In this document: positions 33,496 through 41,572 of the stretch, one piece after another | Layout of the letters: every line of letters begins with the position of its first letter | Numbering within the stretch: position 1 is the first letter of the stretch | IMG/VR virus record: IMGVR_UViG_3300037010_001227 | Span: 1-64,000 of that record | Length of the DNA: 64,000 bases | From: a virus | Reading direction: 5' to 3' (one strand) | Position numbers and translations under genes: made by a program | Notes under the pieces: model-generated | Database searches by the model: none | Told to the model about the DNA's origin: nothing | The model's input: only the letters and a program-made list of their open reading frames with translations

Positions 33496-36023
33496 TATTT
33501 GATTACCGTTATATTACCGTAAGATGCTAATTCTCTTATTGCGCCTGAAGCCTTATCCGCAGAGTTTTTTACCATACGGAATTGTAAAGTTTCGTTTAAT
33601 TTTAATGAAACTATGGTATCAATTGTCATAGTCCAAAGACCTGACACACTACCAATAGCTGATGTAGTTGCTCCACCAACAGTTTTTGCAATAGTTTTTC
33701 CTTGCTTTTGTAAATCAATAATAACAGAGTAATCGGATGCATCTAAAACTACGTTTAGTTTTACATGTAAGATACAATCTCGTAAAGCTTTAAAAACACC
33801 CTCGTCCACAGCGGCCACTAAGAAATCATTAAAATAATCTGAAAATAGATCTGGAGCATCATTAGATACTAAACCACCGTCTCCAGTTGGTTTATAGTCC
33901 CAAGAACCCCAAATATCTTGATTATTACTTCTAACATTTGCAACTAGATCGTCTACATATCCCTTACTTGTAACTGTATGGATATCATCAGATTGTGTTG
34001 TTCCACCAGTTCGTAATTTGATTGTAGGAACAGTTTCATCACCTAGTAGTAGGAAATCAGCAGTATCAACAAAGTTAATATATTTTGAACTAGTATCTAT
34101 AATAGCATTTACTGCTACTGTATCAATACTTAAAACTCGGCCATTATGAGAAGAGTCTGCAAGAGTTAAGAAATTAGTGAATGATTTTGGTCCAGTAATA
34201 TCTTGAAGAACTGTTCCACCTACAGTCACCATAGGAGTAATAGCAGAAGAAATAATTGCGCCATCAACATAGGTCTTTAGATAACCTTTATTTACTGCGT
34301 CTAAAGCATCCCAACCGTCATCAGAAAAATGAGCTGAGGTTGTGTATATTTTTAAAACTTGTAACTGTGGAGCGTCAGTCGAATCAATAAACCGGATAGG
34401 TGACGAGCTATAAATGTCTGTATGTCCTAAGGTGTTAAACTTAAGAACTGTAGAAGAGTCAGTAAGTGTTGTTACATTAAATTCAAAGATTCCGGCAATT
34501 GCATTACCTTCTGATGTTCCACTTAATGAAACCTTCTGAACGGTTGAATCTGAAATGGATGCGAACAGTGAATCAGTATATTTTTTATTACAGACTTCAG
34601 AATCTAGTACTGGTTGTTTTAATACATGGACTCCATGCGAACCAGAAAGAATTACATAACCATCGGCAGATAAAGCTAAATTAGAAAGTAGTTCAGAACC
34701 TGATTTAGCGTGTAGCAATAGGGTAGAACTATTTGATAAATCTGTTAATGTAACAGTTTTAAACTTAGTAGCCTCTGCTAAAGCTCGTTCATCAGTTTCA
34801 GTAGGTCTTGTAACTCCAACTGAAGTATCTTGAACTAGTCCTAAATAAACTCCTAATCCATAATCAGAATAATCACCAAAAGTGATACCAGAAATTGGAT
34901 TCACTCCTAGAGTTGGGATTAAGGCACTTGTAATACCAGTAGTTTGATTTACTGAGTTACCAATACTTCTTGTAACGCTAGGAAATTGTGCGACTAACGT
35001 TTGAGTATTTGCAGTTGAAAACTTAAAGTTTAAAGAGGTTGAGATACTCTGTTCTAATTCTGGAATTGCTTCAGAGAAACTTGCAGTATGAACAAGATTA
35101 TTTTTAGCAAAATCGAAAAGACTTCCAACTGTCACACCAGCAGACTGATAAATTTTATCTTGATTACTGCTTGAAGAGATAATAGGAGATTTAAAGTGTA
35201 ATTCATTTAGTTTAGAATCTAAATCTAAATCTAAGAATTCTCCAGTTACTTGATTATATACTAAATCATTATTGGTAAAAAATACAGGAACAGCACTTTG
35301 TGATGTAGCGAATTGTGGCTTATGACTACTCTGGTATTCAGCGAACACATAAGGTGAGTTTACTGTATTAATATTGATTGTTTTTAAAACAATTGCAGAT
35401 TCTTTGTTGTCTCTTACAACAGTAACTAACCCAGAAGTAGAGTCATCGTAGTTTTTTTGTAAGAAATTATTATCACTTAATACACCTACTTGGTTTCCAC
35501 CAAAAGTGATTTCTGTAGTGCTAAGAATTTTACCTACAGTAATATCCTGATATCCTTTACCGCCACAATATTGATTATAGTAGAAGTAGTCAGTTAAAAC
35601 ACCACCAAAACCTACTTTAAGTGTATTACCTACTGAAGTTTTTAAAAACGCTTGAAGTTTATCATTTACTTTATATAGAATAGAGAAAGATAGACATTTA
35701 TATATATTAGTTTTACTATCTTTATCTACTACTAGAACAATAGGAAATTTAGAATAATCAATTTCGGAAACTGGTTTGGTGATGTCAACTGGAAACAGTA
35801 AGCTGTTTTCTCTAATACAAGCACAAGTATTCTTAGTAAATCCACCCACAGGTTCTGTTTCTGGGTTTGCTTTTGCTTCAATATAAAATCCTAGATTACC
35901 TAACTGATTGTTTAATAACTGAAGGTTAGATACTATGTCGTATAAAGGTCTGTTATCCACCGATACGTCATAAATATCTGTTTCATTGTAGTATCTTACT
36001 GGTAATAGTGACAACGTTGACAT
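33495..36023 (-). CDS. Baseplate-attached fibre-like protein, 842 aa
   Basis: An 842-residue protein. The N-terminus RYYNETDIYDVSVDNRPLYD is shared with the 422-residue protein at 37168-38436 (FYTPDDPYGYEVDNRPLFNL), which suggests a common attachment domain. The C-terminal half contains fibre-type hinge motifs of the form 'D...v.NK.Y.d': LDSEVCNKKYTDSLF, LDAVNKGYLKTYVDG and TVTSKGYVDDLVA. The protein probably trimerises and leaves the baseplate periphery, similar in role to T4 gp10/gp12-type proteins, although sequence homology to them is not claimed. It follows a terminator. Confidence 0.75.
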   Translation of the reverse strand: MSTLSLLPVRYYNETDIYDVSVDNRPLYDIVSNLQLLNNQLGNLGFYIEAKANPETEPVGGFTKNTCACIRENSLLFPVDITKPVSEIDYSKFPIVLVVDKDSKTNIYKCLSFSILYKVNDKLQAFLKTSVGNTLKVGFGGVLTDYFYYNQYCGGKGYQDITVGKILSTTEITFGGNQVGVLSDNNFLQKNYDDSTSGLVTVVRDNKESAIVLKTININTVNSPYVFAEYQSSHKPQFATSQSAVPVFFTNNDLVYNQVTGEFLDLDLDSKLNELHFKSPIISSSSNQDKIYQSAGVTVGSLFDFAKNNLVHTASFSEAIPELEQSISTSLNFKFSTANTQTLVAQFPSVTRSIGNSVNQTTGITSALIPTLGVNPISGITFGDYSDYGLGVYLGLVQDTSVGVTRPTETDERALAEATKFKTVTLTDLSNSSTLLLHAKSGSELLSNLALSADGYVILSGSHGVHVLKQPVLDSEVCNKKYTDSLFASISDSTVQKVSLSGTSEGNAIAGIFEFNVTTLTDSSTVLKFNTLGHTDIYSSSPIRFIDSTDAPQLQVLKIYTTSAHFSDDGWDALDAVNKGYLKTYVDGAIISSAITPMVTVGGTVLQDITGPKSFTNFLTLADSSHNGRVLSIDTVAVNAIIDTSSKYINFVDTADFLLLGDETVPTIKLRTGGTTQSDDIHTVTSKGYVDDLVANVRSNNQDIWGSWDYKPTGDGGLVSNDAPDLFSDYFNDFLVAAVDEGVFKALRDCILHVKLNVVLDASDYSVIIDLQKQGKTIAKTVGGATTSAIGSVSGLWTMTIDTIVSLKLNETLQFRMVKNSADKASGAIRELASYGNITVIK

Positions 36024-36056
36024 TAAAATTCCTATTCTACAATAGCATTAAAAATT

Positions 36057-36082
36057 AATTGCCTAGCTAAAACTAGGCAATT
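36057..36082 (-). terminator. Intrinsic terminator after the gp26-like region
   Basis: A 10-bp perfect stem (aattgcctag / ctaggcaatt) with a 6-base loop. On the minus strand it is followed by AATTTTTAATG. It lies between the end of the overlapping frame at 36092 and the 842-residue gene. Confidence 0.8.
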
Positions 36083-36091
36083 TCATTTATA

Positions 36092-36499
36092 CTATGTATG
36101 TGAAGATTGTGTTCTTTTTGCGGCTTCCATTGCGTCTTTTTTAGTCTCTTCTATTTGGTATGCTCTATTGAAATAGTTCATTAAATCAATTGGTAACAAT
36201 AGTTCTGTGAATTGATACTCAGCCTTTATTGTCTGGCGCAAGTAGATTTCAATATCTATTATATCCTTGTAAACTACAAAATTGTGAAAAAAAGTATATA
36301 AGATTGAATCTATATTATCTAAAGTTTCTACTGTGAGGGGTATGTCTGCTCCGAAAATATTACTGAAAAAACAAGTCAGTATAAGGAATTGTGTATTGTT
36401 GTTCAGTCTTACATACTGGACAGGAAACTTCGGCTTCACCAAAAAGTCCAAAAGTATCATCTGGATAAGCACCAGTGACCAAGTTGGCTTCATCAGCAT
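36092..36499 (-). CDS. Overlapping frame, probable frameshift extension of the gp26-like gene
   Basis: A 135-codon frame from ATG 36499 to stop 36092. Its first 46 codons overlap the gp26-like gene in another frame and look like a shadow. The last ~90 codons are unique and coding-like (DIPLTVETLDNIDSILYTFF, AEYQFTELLLPIDLMNYFNR, ETKKDAMEAAKRTQ). No good start or ribosome binding site lies near the junction. The gp26-like gene ends ...TTG TTT TTT CAG TAA. A +1 slip from TTT to TTC, or a -2 slip on the six-T run, would pass directly into this frame. Either a frameshift fusion or a separate protein is possible. Confidence 0.5.
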   Translation of the reverse strand: MLMKPTWSLVLIQMILLDFLVKPKFPVQYVRLNNNTQFLILTCFFSNIFGADIPLTVETLDNIDSILYTFFHNFVVYKDIIDIEIYLRQTIKAEYQFTELLLPIDLMNYFNRAYQIEETKKDAMEAAKRTQSSHT

Positions 36500-37151
36500 T
36501 TAGATAATCTAGGAGCTGATCTTTAATAACAGGGACTGGAAAGCCTGAGACTTGAGTAATATGGGCTTTTAGTAATTCTGTTAGTGGGTAAGTAGTAATA
36601 GGCTGATTTAGTTTTGCCGCCATTTCAGCACTTTGTCTAATTGCATTATCAATTCTAACGTAATCTGCTCTTGTAAGAGGTTTCACGTCTACTGTTACCT
36701 CAAACCCATGTTCTTTTTTGAACCGTGGTAACGTAATGGTTTTTACAGGTACTAGAGGCTCTTCCAGTAATTTCACAGACGTATTTGCAGTAACATCATA
36801 TTCAAAATTGAACTTGTGACGACACTGAACATTTTCACAAAACTTGGTTCCACTGGCTTTATTTCCAGAAGTATAGAGTCTTACTAAATATACTAAATAA
36901 TTATAATCCTGGATTAATAGTTTTGATAACTCAATTGGCTCTTGAATACAAGAAGAAATACAGTTATCAAAAACCTTCTTATCGAATCTTCCTGAAGCTG
37001 TTAAATGTTTTAATTCTTTAACAGTTAAACCTCTAACATTTACTATAGAAGGTTGGCTGTTGTACTGTCCATTTGAAGGCAAAGTATGTTCATGAAATGC
37101 GGGTAGTAATAGTTTTAAATCAAAAGTCTGAATGCCTTGCTGTGAAGCCAT
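36360..37151 (-). CDS. Baseplate hub assembly protein, T4 gp26-like
   Basis: A 263-residue protein of the T4 gp26-type baseplate family. It has GLTVKELKHL near residue 41, a helical PIELSKLLIQDYNYLVYLVR segment, and two zinc-type Cys pairs: FCENVQC (C105, C110) and CPVC (C244, C247) just before the C-terminal YTDLFFQ. The paired Cys and aromatic end are seen in this family. In T4 such proteins assist hub assembly. A Shine-Dalgarno AAAGGA precedes ATG 37151. Its 3' end carries a six-T run one codon before the stop and overlaps another open frame, as in tail assembly chaperone genes that use frameshifting. Confidence 0.65.
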   Translation of the reverse strand: MASQQGIQTFDLKLLLPAFHEHTLPSNGQYNSQPSIVNVRGLTVKELKHLTASGRFDKKVFDNCISSCIQEPIELSKLLIQDYNYLVYLVRLYTSGNKASGTKFCENVQCRHKFNFEYDVTANTSVKLLEEPLVPVKTITLPRFKKEHGFEVTVDVKPLTRADYVRIDNAIRQSAEMAAKLNQPITTYPLTELLKAHITQVSGFPVPVIKDQLLDYLNADEANLVTGAYPDDTFGLFGEAEVSCPVCKTEQQYTIPYTDLFFQ

Positions 37152-37167
37152 GAAAATCCTTTAGGTG

Positions 37168-38436
37168 TTACATTAAATTAATAAGTTCGGTAGTAAATAA
37201 ACCAGAGTTGGTTGAAAACAAAACAGAAGCTGAAGCGCCTGTTGAGACTATACGATGTTTCTTTACTTCTAATCCTGTGGTAGAACCATACTCATAAAAA
37301 TCCCAAACAATAATTGTATTTGGCTCACCACCATCGTTGGTATTACCTGGATTGAATACCGTGGCAGTTACACCAAGCTTACCATATAGTAATGAGTTTG
37401 TTGGTGGAACTTTTAGGTATTGATAATACTTTTCAATTGTAAAGTTTTTAAATGATGATAGTGAAGCAGCATTTAAACTATAATCAGGAGTACTGATATT
37501 ATTTCCAAGAACTATAGGAGAAAGTTCATAGTTCTCATAAATTGCATTATTGTTCCCAAGAGTTTGTTTATACGCAATATCAGACCAAGAACTATTAGCT
37601 ACTTTATCAGGTGTAATAGTTGCATTCTGGAATCGAACATAACGTTCTTTTAAAACCTTTGTATTTAAAGCTGAATCATAAGTAGTAATAACAGTTGTAT
37701 CTTTAATAATGTTACTTAAGTCAGCAGATAATTTTGCTGACATTGGATTGATAGAATTGCTTAAGTCTTGTATATAGAATGTAGATTTTGTATATTGAAT
37801 AGGCGCTTGACCTTGATCTACAAATGCTAATAGATTTCGTAAACGACTAAATCCGTATAAATTATGAGAATTGGCTCTAGCAGTTTCTGAAACTACAACT
37901 GTTGAATTACTTAATGACGAGTAAGATGAGATAGTAACGTAAGGGTACTTTTTAACTTTTCCTATAACAACCTGACTATTAGAAGGAGACAAAACGGGCA
38001 TAATAGTACCGGCTATTGTAACGTCATCTACACAGTTGGCCACCAGGAAATAGTCAGAATCCGTCTGGGGAATTATAGCACTCAGGCCCACAGAATCCAA
38101 ATCAAGGTGCTCTGAGGCCCAAATAACCCTGTTTAAACCTGCTTCTGTACTTCCGATAACAATACCTAGAACTGGTCTACTACTAACTGCGGTATCAGCA
38201 TTAGGATATCTAATGGCACCATTCGTTAATAATTCTACAGCTCTACCTGGAGATAATAAATTACCAGCTACAGAGACATGTTCACCATATCCAATTCCAA
38301 CAAGTGAAGAATTTATATGTCGAATATTAGTATCTAAATTGAATAAAGGACGATTATCTACCTCATAACCATATGGGTCATCGGGAGTGTAAAAAAGCAC
38401 ATCACTGATTGCTGGAATAGATGAAGATGTTGACAT
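37168..38436 (-). CDS. Virion protein with EVDNRPL N-terminus, 422 aa
   Basis: A 422-residue protein. The N-terminus (DVLFYTPDDPYGYEVDNRPL, FNLDTNIRHINSSLVGIGYG) is a motif found in structural proteins of large T4-like phages and shared here with the protein at 33495-36023. The segment GNLLSPGRAVELLTNG...RPVLGIV resembles small beta domains of baseplate proteins. The last 200 residues are Ser/Asn-rich strands. AAGGAA lies 10 bases upstream of ATG 38436. It probably sits at the baseplate periphery; the exact counterpart in T4 is uncertain. Confidence 0.7.
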   Translation of the reverse strand: MSTSSSIPAISDVLFYTPDDPYGYEVDNRPLFNLDTNIRHINSSLVGIGYGEHVSVAGNLLSPGRAVELLTNGAIRYPNADTAVSSRPVLGIVIGSTEAGLNRVIWASEHLDLDSVGLSAIIPQTDSDYFLVANCVDDVTIAGTIMPVLSPSNSQVVIGKVKKYPYVTISSYSSLSNSTVVVSETARANSHNLYGFSRLRNLLAFVDQGQAPIQYTKSTFYIQDLSNSINPMSAKLSADLSNIIKDTTVITTYDSALNTKVLKERYVRFQNATITPDKVANSSWSDIAYKQTLGNNNAIYENYELSPIVLGNNISTPDYSLNAASLSSFKNFTIEKYYQYLKVPPTNSLLYGKLGVTATVFNPGNTNDGGEPNTIIVWDFYEYGSTTGLEVKKHRIVSTGASASVLFSTNSGLFTTELINLM

Positions 38437-38704
38437 TTAGTGTTTATTCCTTGGTAAAATTAATTCATTGATAGATATATAACTACAGCAGTATACAACT
38501 ATAGCTGGTGGAAGTATACTTCCAGGTCTTGGAAGTATAAGTAAAGGATCTGTTTCACATAATAATGTATCGGTAGTTCTGTCATAAAACCTAAAAAAGA
38601 AAAATATAGTATCTGAACTAGGATCTACAGTAGTGTATACGTCACTCAATAACTCTTTTTCAATTACATTTTTACCATTACACAGCTATAGTTTTATATA
38701 TCAT
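38437..38704 (-). pseudogene. Small gene with a one-base frameshift, about 88 aa
   Basis: An ATG at 38704 starts MIYKTIAV and meets TAA at once. The +1 frame at the same place is open (CNGKNVIEKELLSDVYTTVD...) and runs 80 more codons to TAA at 38437, next to the ATG of the following gene. The distance from ATG to stop is 268 bases, one more than a multiple of three, so one extra base explains the break. Without it the product would start MIYKTIAxNGKNVIEKELL. The alternative is initiation at TTG 38649 within the open frame, for a 70-residue protein. Family unknown. Confidence 0.5.
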
Positions 38705-38712
38705 AAATAGTG

Positions 38713-38793
38713 TTAAGTTTTAATTGCTGATAATCTATCATCAGAATATTCAAAATCAACATTATCCCAGCGGTGTGTAATAAATGAACTCAT
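38713..38793 (-). CDS. Very small ORF, 26 aa
   Basis: ATG 38793 to TAA 38713 encodes MSSFITHRWDNVDFEYSDDR, LSAIKT. It begins 3 bases after the stop of the 67-residue gene (TAATGAATG region), which favours reinitiation. It may be a real micro-gene or a piece of a disrupted larger gene in 38437-39086. Confidence 0.35.
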   Translation of the reverse strand: MSSFITHRWDNVDFEYSDDRLSAIKT

Positions 38794-38796
38794 TCA

Positions 38797-39000
38797 TTAA
38801 ATATACTTCATGATCATTTGAGAAGCTGCATTTAAAGGAACATAGAGACGTTCCGATATTTCTACGTCATCATAAATGTTAGTAGCATTCCAGCTATTTA
38901 CAAATGGGTCTGGTAGTGTTCCAAAAGGATACCGAGCCTCGTTTTTCCAAACAGTATCAACTGGAGCAAAATAATTATTAAATCTATTGATTGTTAACAT
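38797..39000 (-). CDS. Small virion-type protein, 67 aa
   Basis: A 67-residue protein (MLTINRFNNYFAPVDTVWKN...) rich in aromatic and Asn residues (RYPFGTLPDPFVNSWNATNI) with no Cys. Its ATG overlaps the stop of the preceding 28-residue ORF by one base. It resembles short wedge- or fibre-associated pieces in composition only. Function unknown. Confidence 0.5.
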   Translation of the reverse strand: MLTINRFNNYFAPVDTVWKNEARYPFGTLPDPFVNSWNATNIYDDVEISERLYVPLNAASQMIMKYI

Positions 39001-39086
39001 TATAAGTATATCCTATATCCAGTTCTATTCCAAAGAGCATTAGGTGGATCTACTGTAATAGTATCCATTGGTATCTTAGTCTTCAT
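39000..39086 (-). CDS. Very small ORF, 28 aa
   Basis: ATG 39086 to TAA 39000 encodes MKTKIPMDTITVDPPNALWN, RTGYRIYL. It overlaps the 3' end of the 647-residue gene by 11 bases and the ATG of the 67-residue gene by one base. This tight chain supports translation, but the length makes it uncertain. Confidence 0.4.
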   Translation of the reverse strand: MKTKIPMDTITVDPPNALWNRTGYRIYL

Positions 39087-41019
39087 ATTCGTTCAATGAA
39101 TATGCTACATTATATATAGGCACATAATAAGTTGAAACACCTGTTATAGTATATGTTATTTTATTAATTACAAGACTTCTTGTAGCTACATGATCAATAT
39201 AAAAAAACACATATTTTCCAAAAGCCCTGGAGCTTATTAGATAACCAAATAGCAATTCATCACTAGTCTCAAATAAAGTTTTAAATTTATTGTAATAATT
39301 TAAAGTGTTAGTTGAGTATAAAGAACCGTTTACGTTTAAAATTAAACGTAAGTTATCATTCATATAAGACTTTGTATCAATAACTTGATCTACTTGCCCA
39401 AGACTAGCAGTATCTTTTGTTGATTTAGAAAAGAAATTTGGTTTTAATTCTAATTGATGTGTTAAAGTAGTGAAATTATTTCTTTTAAAATAAGTAAAAT
39501 CAAAATTATTTTCACTAGGTACATAACTTAAGTATGGAACAATATTATTTGTGTAAGTTTTGTACTCCACAGGAACAACAGTTTTTATATTGCAGCCTAT
39601 AATTGTTGAAGTCCCTGCTGGAATAACTAAATCAGTTAATCGAGAATTGTATATTTTAGTATTGATTTGTCTAGTAGCAAAAGAAGAAGATATTTTTAAT
39701 TTTAGTTCATTATTTACATAAGTGAACCAATACTGTATTAAACCAATATTAGAAGCTACACAACCTAAAAATTCAGTGTCACTGATTTTAGCTAAAGAAA
39801 AGTTAACTAATCCAGTCAAAGGTATCTTACATTCGTTAGCAACGGTAGCGAACTGTAAAGAAGTATTCAAGTAAGTGTTTAAATATTTTGTATTTATATT
39901 AACGAGATCTGCATCTTTGTGCAGTAATAGACTCCAAGAGCTAGTATTGAAAGTATATTTCCAGACAGCATTATCTACAGTTAGGAAAATATACTTTGCT
40001 AAAGTAAATGGTTCTGTAAATGTAGAGAGTCCAGTAATTTTTTCTTGTGTTGGTGACAAAATATTGGCAACTGTTGCCGTCTTTTCTAAATATGCTATAT
40101 GATTATTTCCAAGTTCATCAGAATATGCCACTACTAAAGTATTATCCACAAACGTAGTAGTTCTAATAATGTCTGCTAAGTTTTTAGGTAATACTGTATT
40201 AAACTCTTCCCAGACGGTAGTGAGGTCAAATAGTGACTTAAGATAGTATTGTTTATGTGCTCTACTAAATACTATTAAAGGACATGTATCTGTGTCATTT
40301 AAGATACCCACAACATATACTGGAGCAAAAGTTTCTGGAGACTTTTTAAAAATAAGTTCCCCAGAGATCTTGTCCAAATTTACTAAATCAGTATAAGTTG
40401 TATCTTTTCCAGGAATGAAACATTTGATACCCTCTCGTAAAGTGCCGACAAATAGCTTGGCATATACTTTAGTAGAATTTTTTGTTTCATATACCTGAAC
40501 AGCTATTGATGTGATTTCATCTGGATACTTTAAATTATCATTAGAAATTAAAACCGAAGAGGCGCCTTTATTTAGAGAGTATGAAATACCTTCAATGTCT
40601 CTGTAGTAGATAACAGCTACATTTTTTTGTGAATCTAATACTGGTAAAATTTCCAAGTGATTGGTCTGTTGCCCGTATTCTTTATTCACAAATTTTATTG
40701 TTTTATTGTTATTAACTATAGCAGAAAAAGTTCCACCTTGAATAGAGACAACTTCTGGGATAGGTTCTGATAAATCAACAAAAGTGCTTGATAATATCTT
40801 ATTATCAATGTATTCTTGAATAATAGATACATTATAATAAGGTGAAGAAAGGTCTTCATTTACTATTAAATCATAATATACAGATTCGTCTGGTTTTAAA
40901 TGAAGGGTATAATCAGCATTAATCTCCAAAGCAATACAGCTACCAGTCAAATTCGTCAAGAGTTTGAGAGGTCTATCTGTGAAAATCTCAGAAAGAGGAG
41001 ATGTAATTGTTACTGGCAT
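39076..41019 (-). CDS. Virion protein, 647 aa, with duplicated N-terminal domain
   Basis: A 647-residue, Thr/Asn/Tyr-rich protein of mostly beta character. Residues about 15-80 (LKLLTNLTGSCIALEINADY, TLHLKPDESVYYDLI, IIQEYIDNKILS) match the stand-alone 75-residue protein at 12234-12461. The rest has no named family and may be a propeller- or sandwich-type tail ornament (VYVVGILNDTDTCPLIVFSR; TVDNAVWKYTFNTSSWSLLL). Coupled to the preceding 166-residue gene by a TAATG overlap. It lies between the tape measure and the baseplate genes, so a tail or baseplate location is likely. Confidence 0.65.
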   Translation of the reverse strand: MPVTITSPLSEIFTDRPLKLLTNLTGSCIALEINADYTLHLKPDESVYYDLIVNEDLSSPYYNVSIIQEYIDNKILSSTFVDLSEPIPEVVSIQGGTFSAIVNNNKTIKFVNKEYGQQTNHLEILPVLDSQKNVAVIYYRDIEGISYSLNKGASSVLISNDNLKYPDEITSIAVQVYETKNSTKVYAKLFVGTLREGIKCFIPGKDTTYTDLVNLDKISGELIFKKSPETFAPVYVVGILNDTDTCPLIVFSRAHKQYYLKSLFDLTTVWEEFNTVLPKNLADIIRTTTFVDNTLVVAYSDELGNNHIAYLEKTATVANILSPTQEKITGLSTFTEPFTLAKYIFLTVDNAVWKYTFNTSSWSLLLHKDADLVNINTKYLNTYLNTSLQFATVANECKIPLTGLVNFSLAKISDTEFLGCVASNIGLIQYWFTYVNNELKLKISSSFATRQINTKIYNSRLTDLVIPAGTSTIIGCNIKTVVPVEYKTYTNNIVPYLSYVPSENNFDFTYFKRNNFTTLTHQLELKPNFFSKSTKDTASLGQVDQVIDTKSYMNDNLRLILNVNGSLYSTNTLNYYNKFKTLFETSDELLFGYLISSRAFGKYVFFYIDHVATRSLVINKITYTITGVSTYYVPIYNVAYSLNEYED

Positions 41020-41519
41020 TATGATACAAGTATGTTAACTGTTGCTGTTCCGGTAGAGAATAGATAGACATATCGTAGAGGATTCATTGCATTCCAGAAT
41101 GCAAGAGTTTCATTTGGATTTAAGTCAGAAATGAATTTAGCGTCTGGAGCTGTTTCAGGAGCTTCAATTCCACTAAATGACCAAGAAACCTTATCTGTTG
41201 CGGATTCATTATGGATTTCAAACTGAGAACTAATACGTCCTAAATCTACTAATGTCCAAGTATTTGCAACAAGAGTAATAGTTTTTCTGAATGGATCCCA
41301 AAGATCATCCATACCACCAGCATCAACAAGTTGAATAAAGGTTGGATAGGATACTAAAAGTTCATTATATGACCGTTGTGAAATAGATCTAGTTTCTTGA
41401 GGACCAAGAATCATAGTGGCACTCATATTATCTGACCAGCAGTATAATTTCTTACCTTCACGTAAGCTTTCATCTGCATTGTTAATATCACCAGTTAAAT
41501 TTTTGACTAAAAATCTCAT
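41019..41519 (-). CDS. Virion protein, 166 aa
   Basis: A 166-residue protein that begins MRFLVKNLTGDINNADESLR. The first part has a strand-turn-strand (MILGPQETRSISQRSYNELL) that loosely recalls the 'NLT...L.P.E' domain of the next gene. The second half is a beta sandwich-like segment (TWTLVDLGRISSQFEIHNES; AKFISDLNPNETLAFWNAMN). AGGA lies upstream of its ATG. Its stop overlaps the ATG of the 647-residue gene. Likely a tail or baseplate ornament; no family recognised. Confidence 0.6.
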   Translation of the reverse strand: MRFLVKNLTGDINNADESLREGKKLYCWSDNMSATMILGPQETRSISQRSYNELLVSYPTFIQLVDAGGMDDLWDPFRKTITLVANTWTLVDLGRISSQFEIHNESATDKVSWSFSGIEAPETAPDAKFISDLNPNETLAFWNAMNPLRYVYLFSTGTATVNILVS

Positions 41520-41572
41520 GTTTTATATTCCTATTACTTATTTCTTTATTATATTCTGTAAACTATCTTGGT

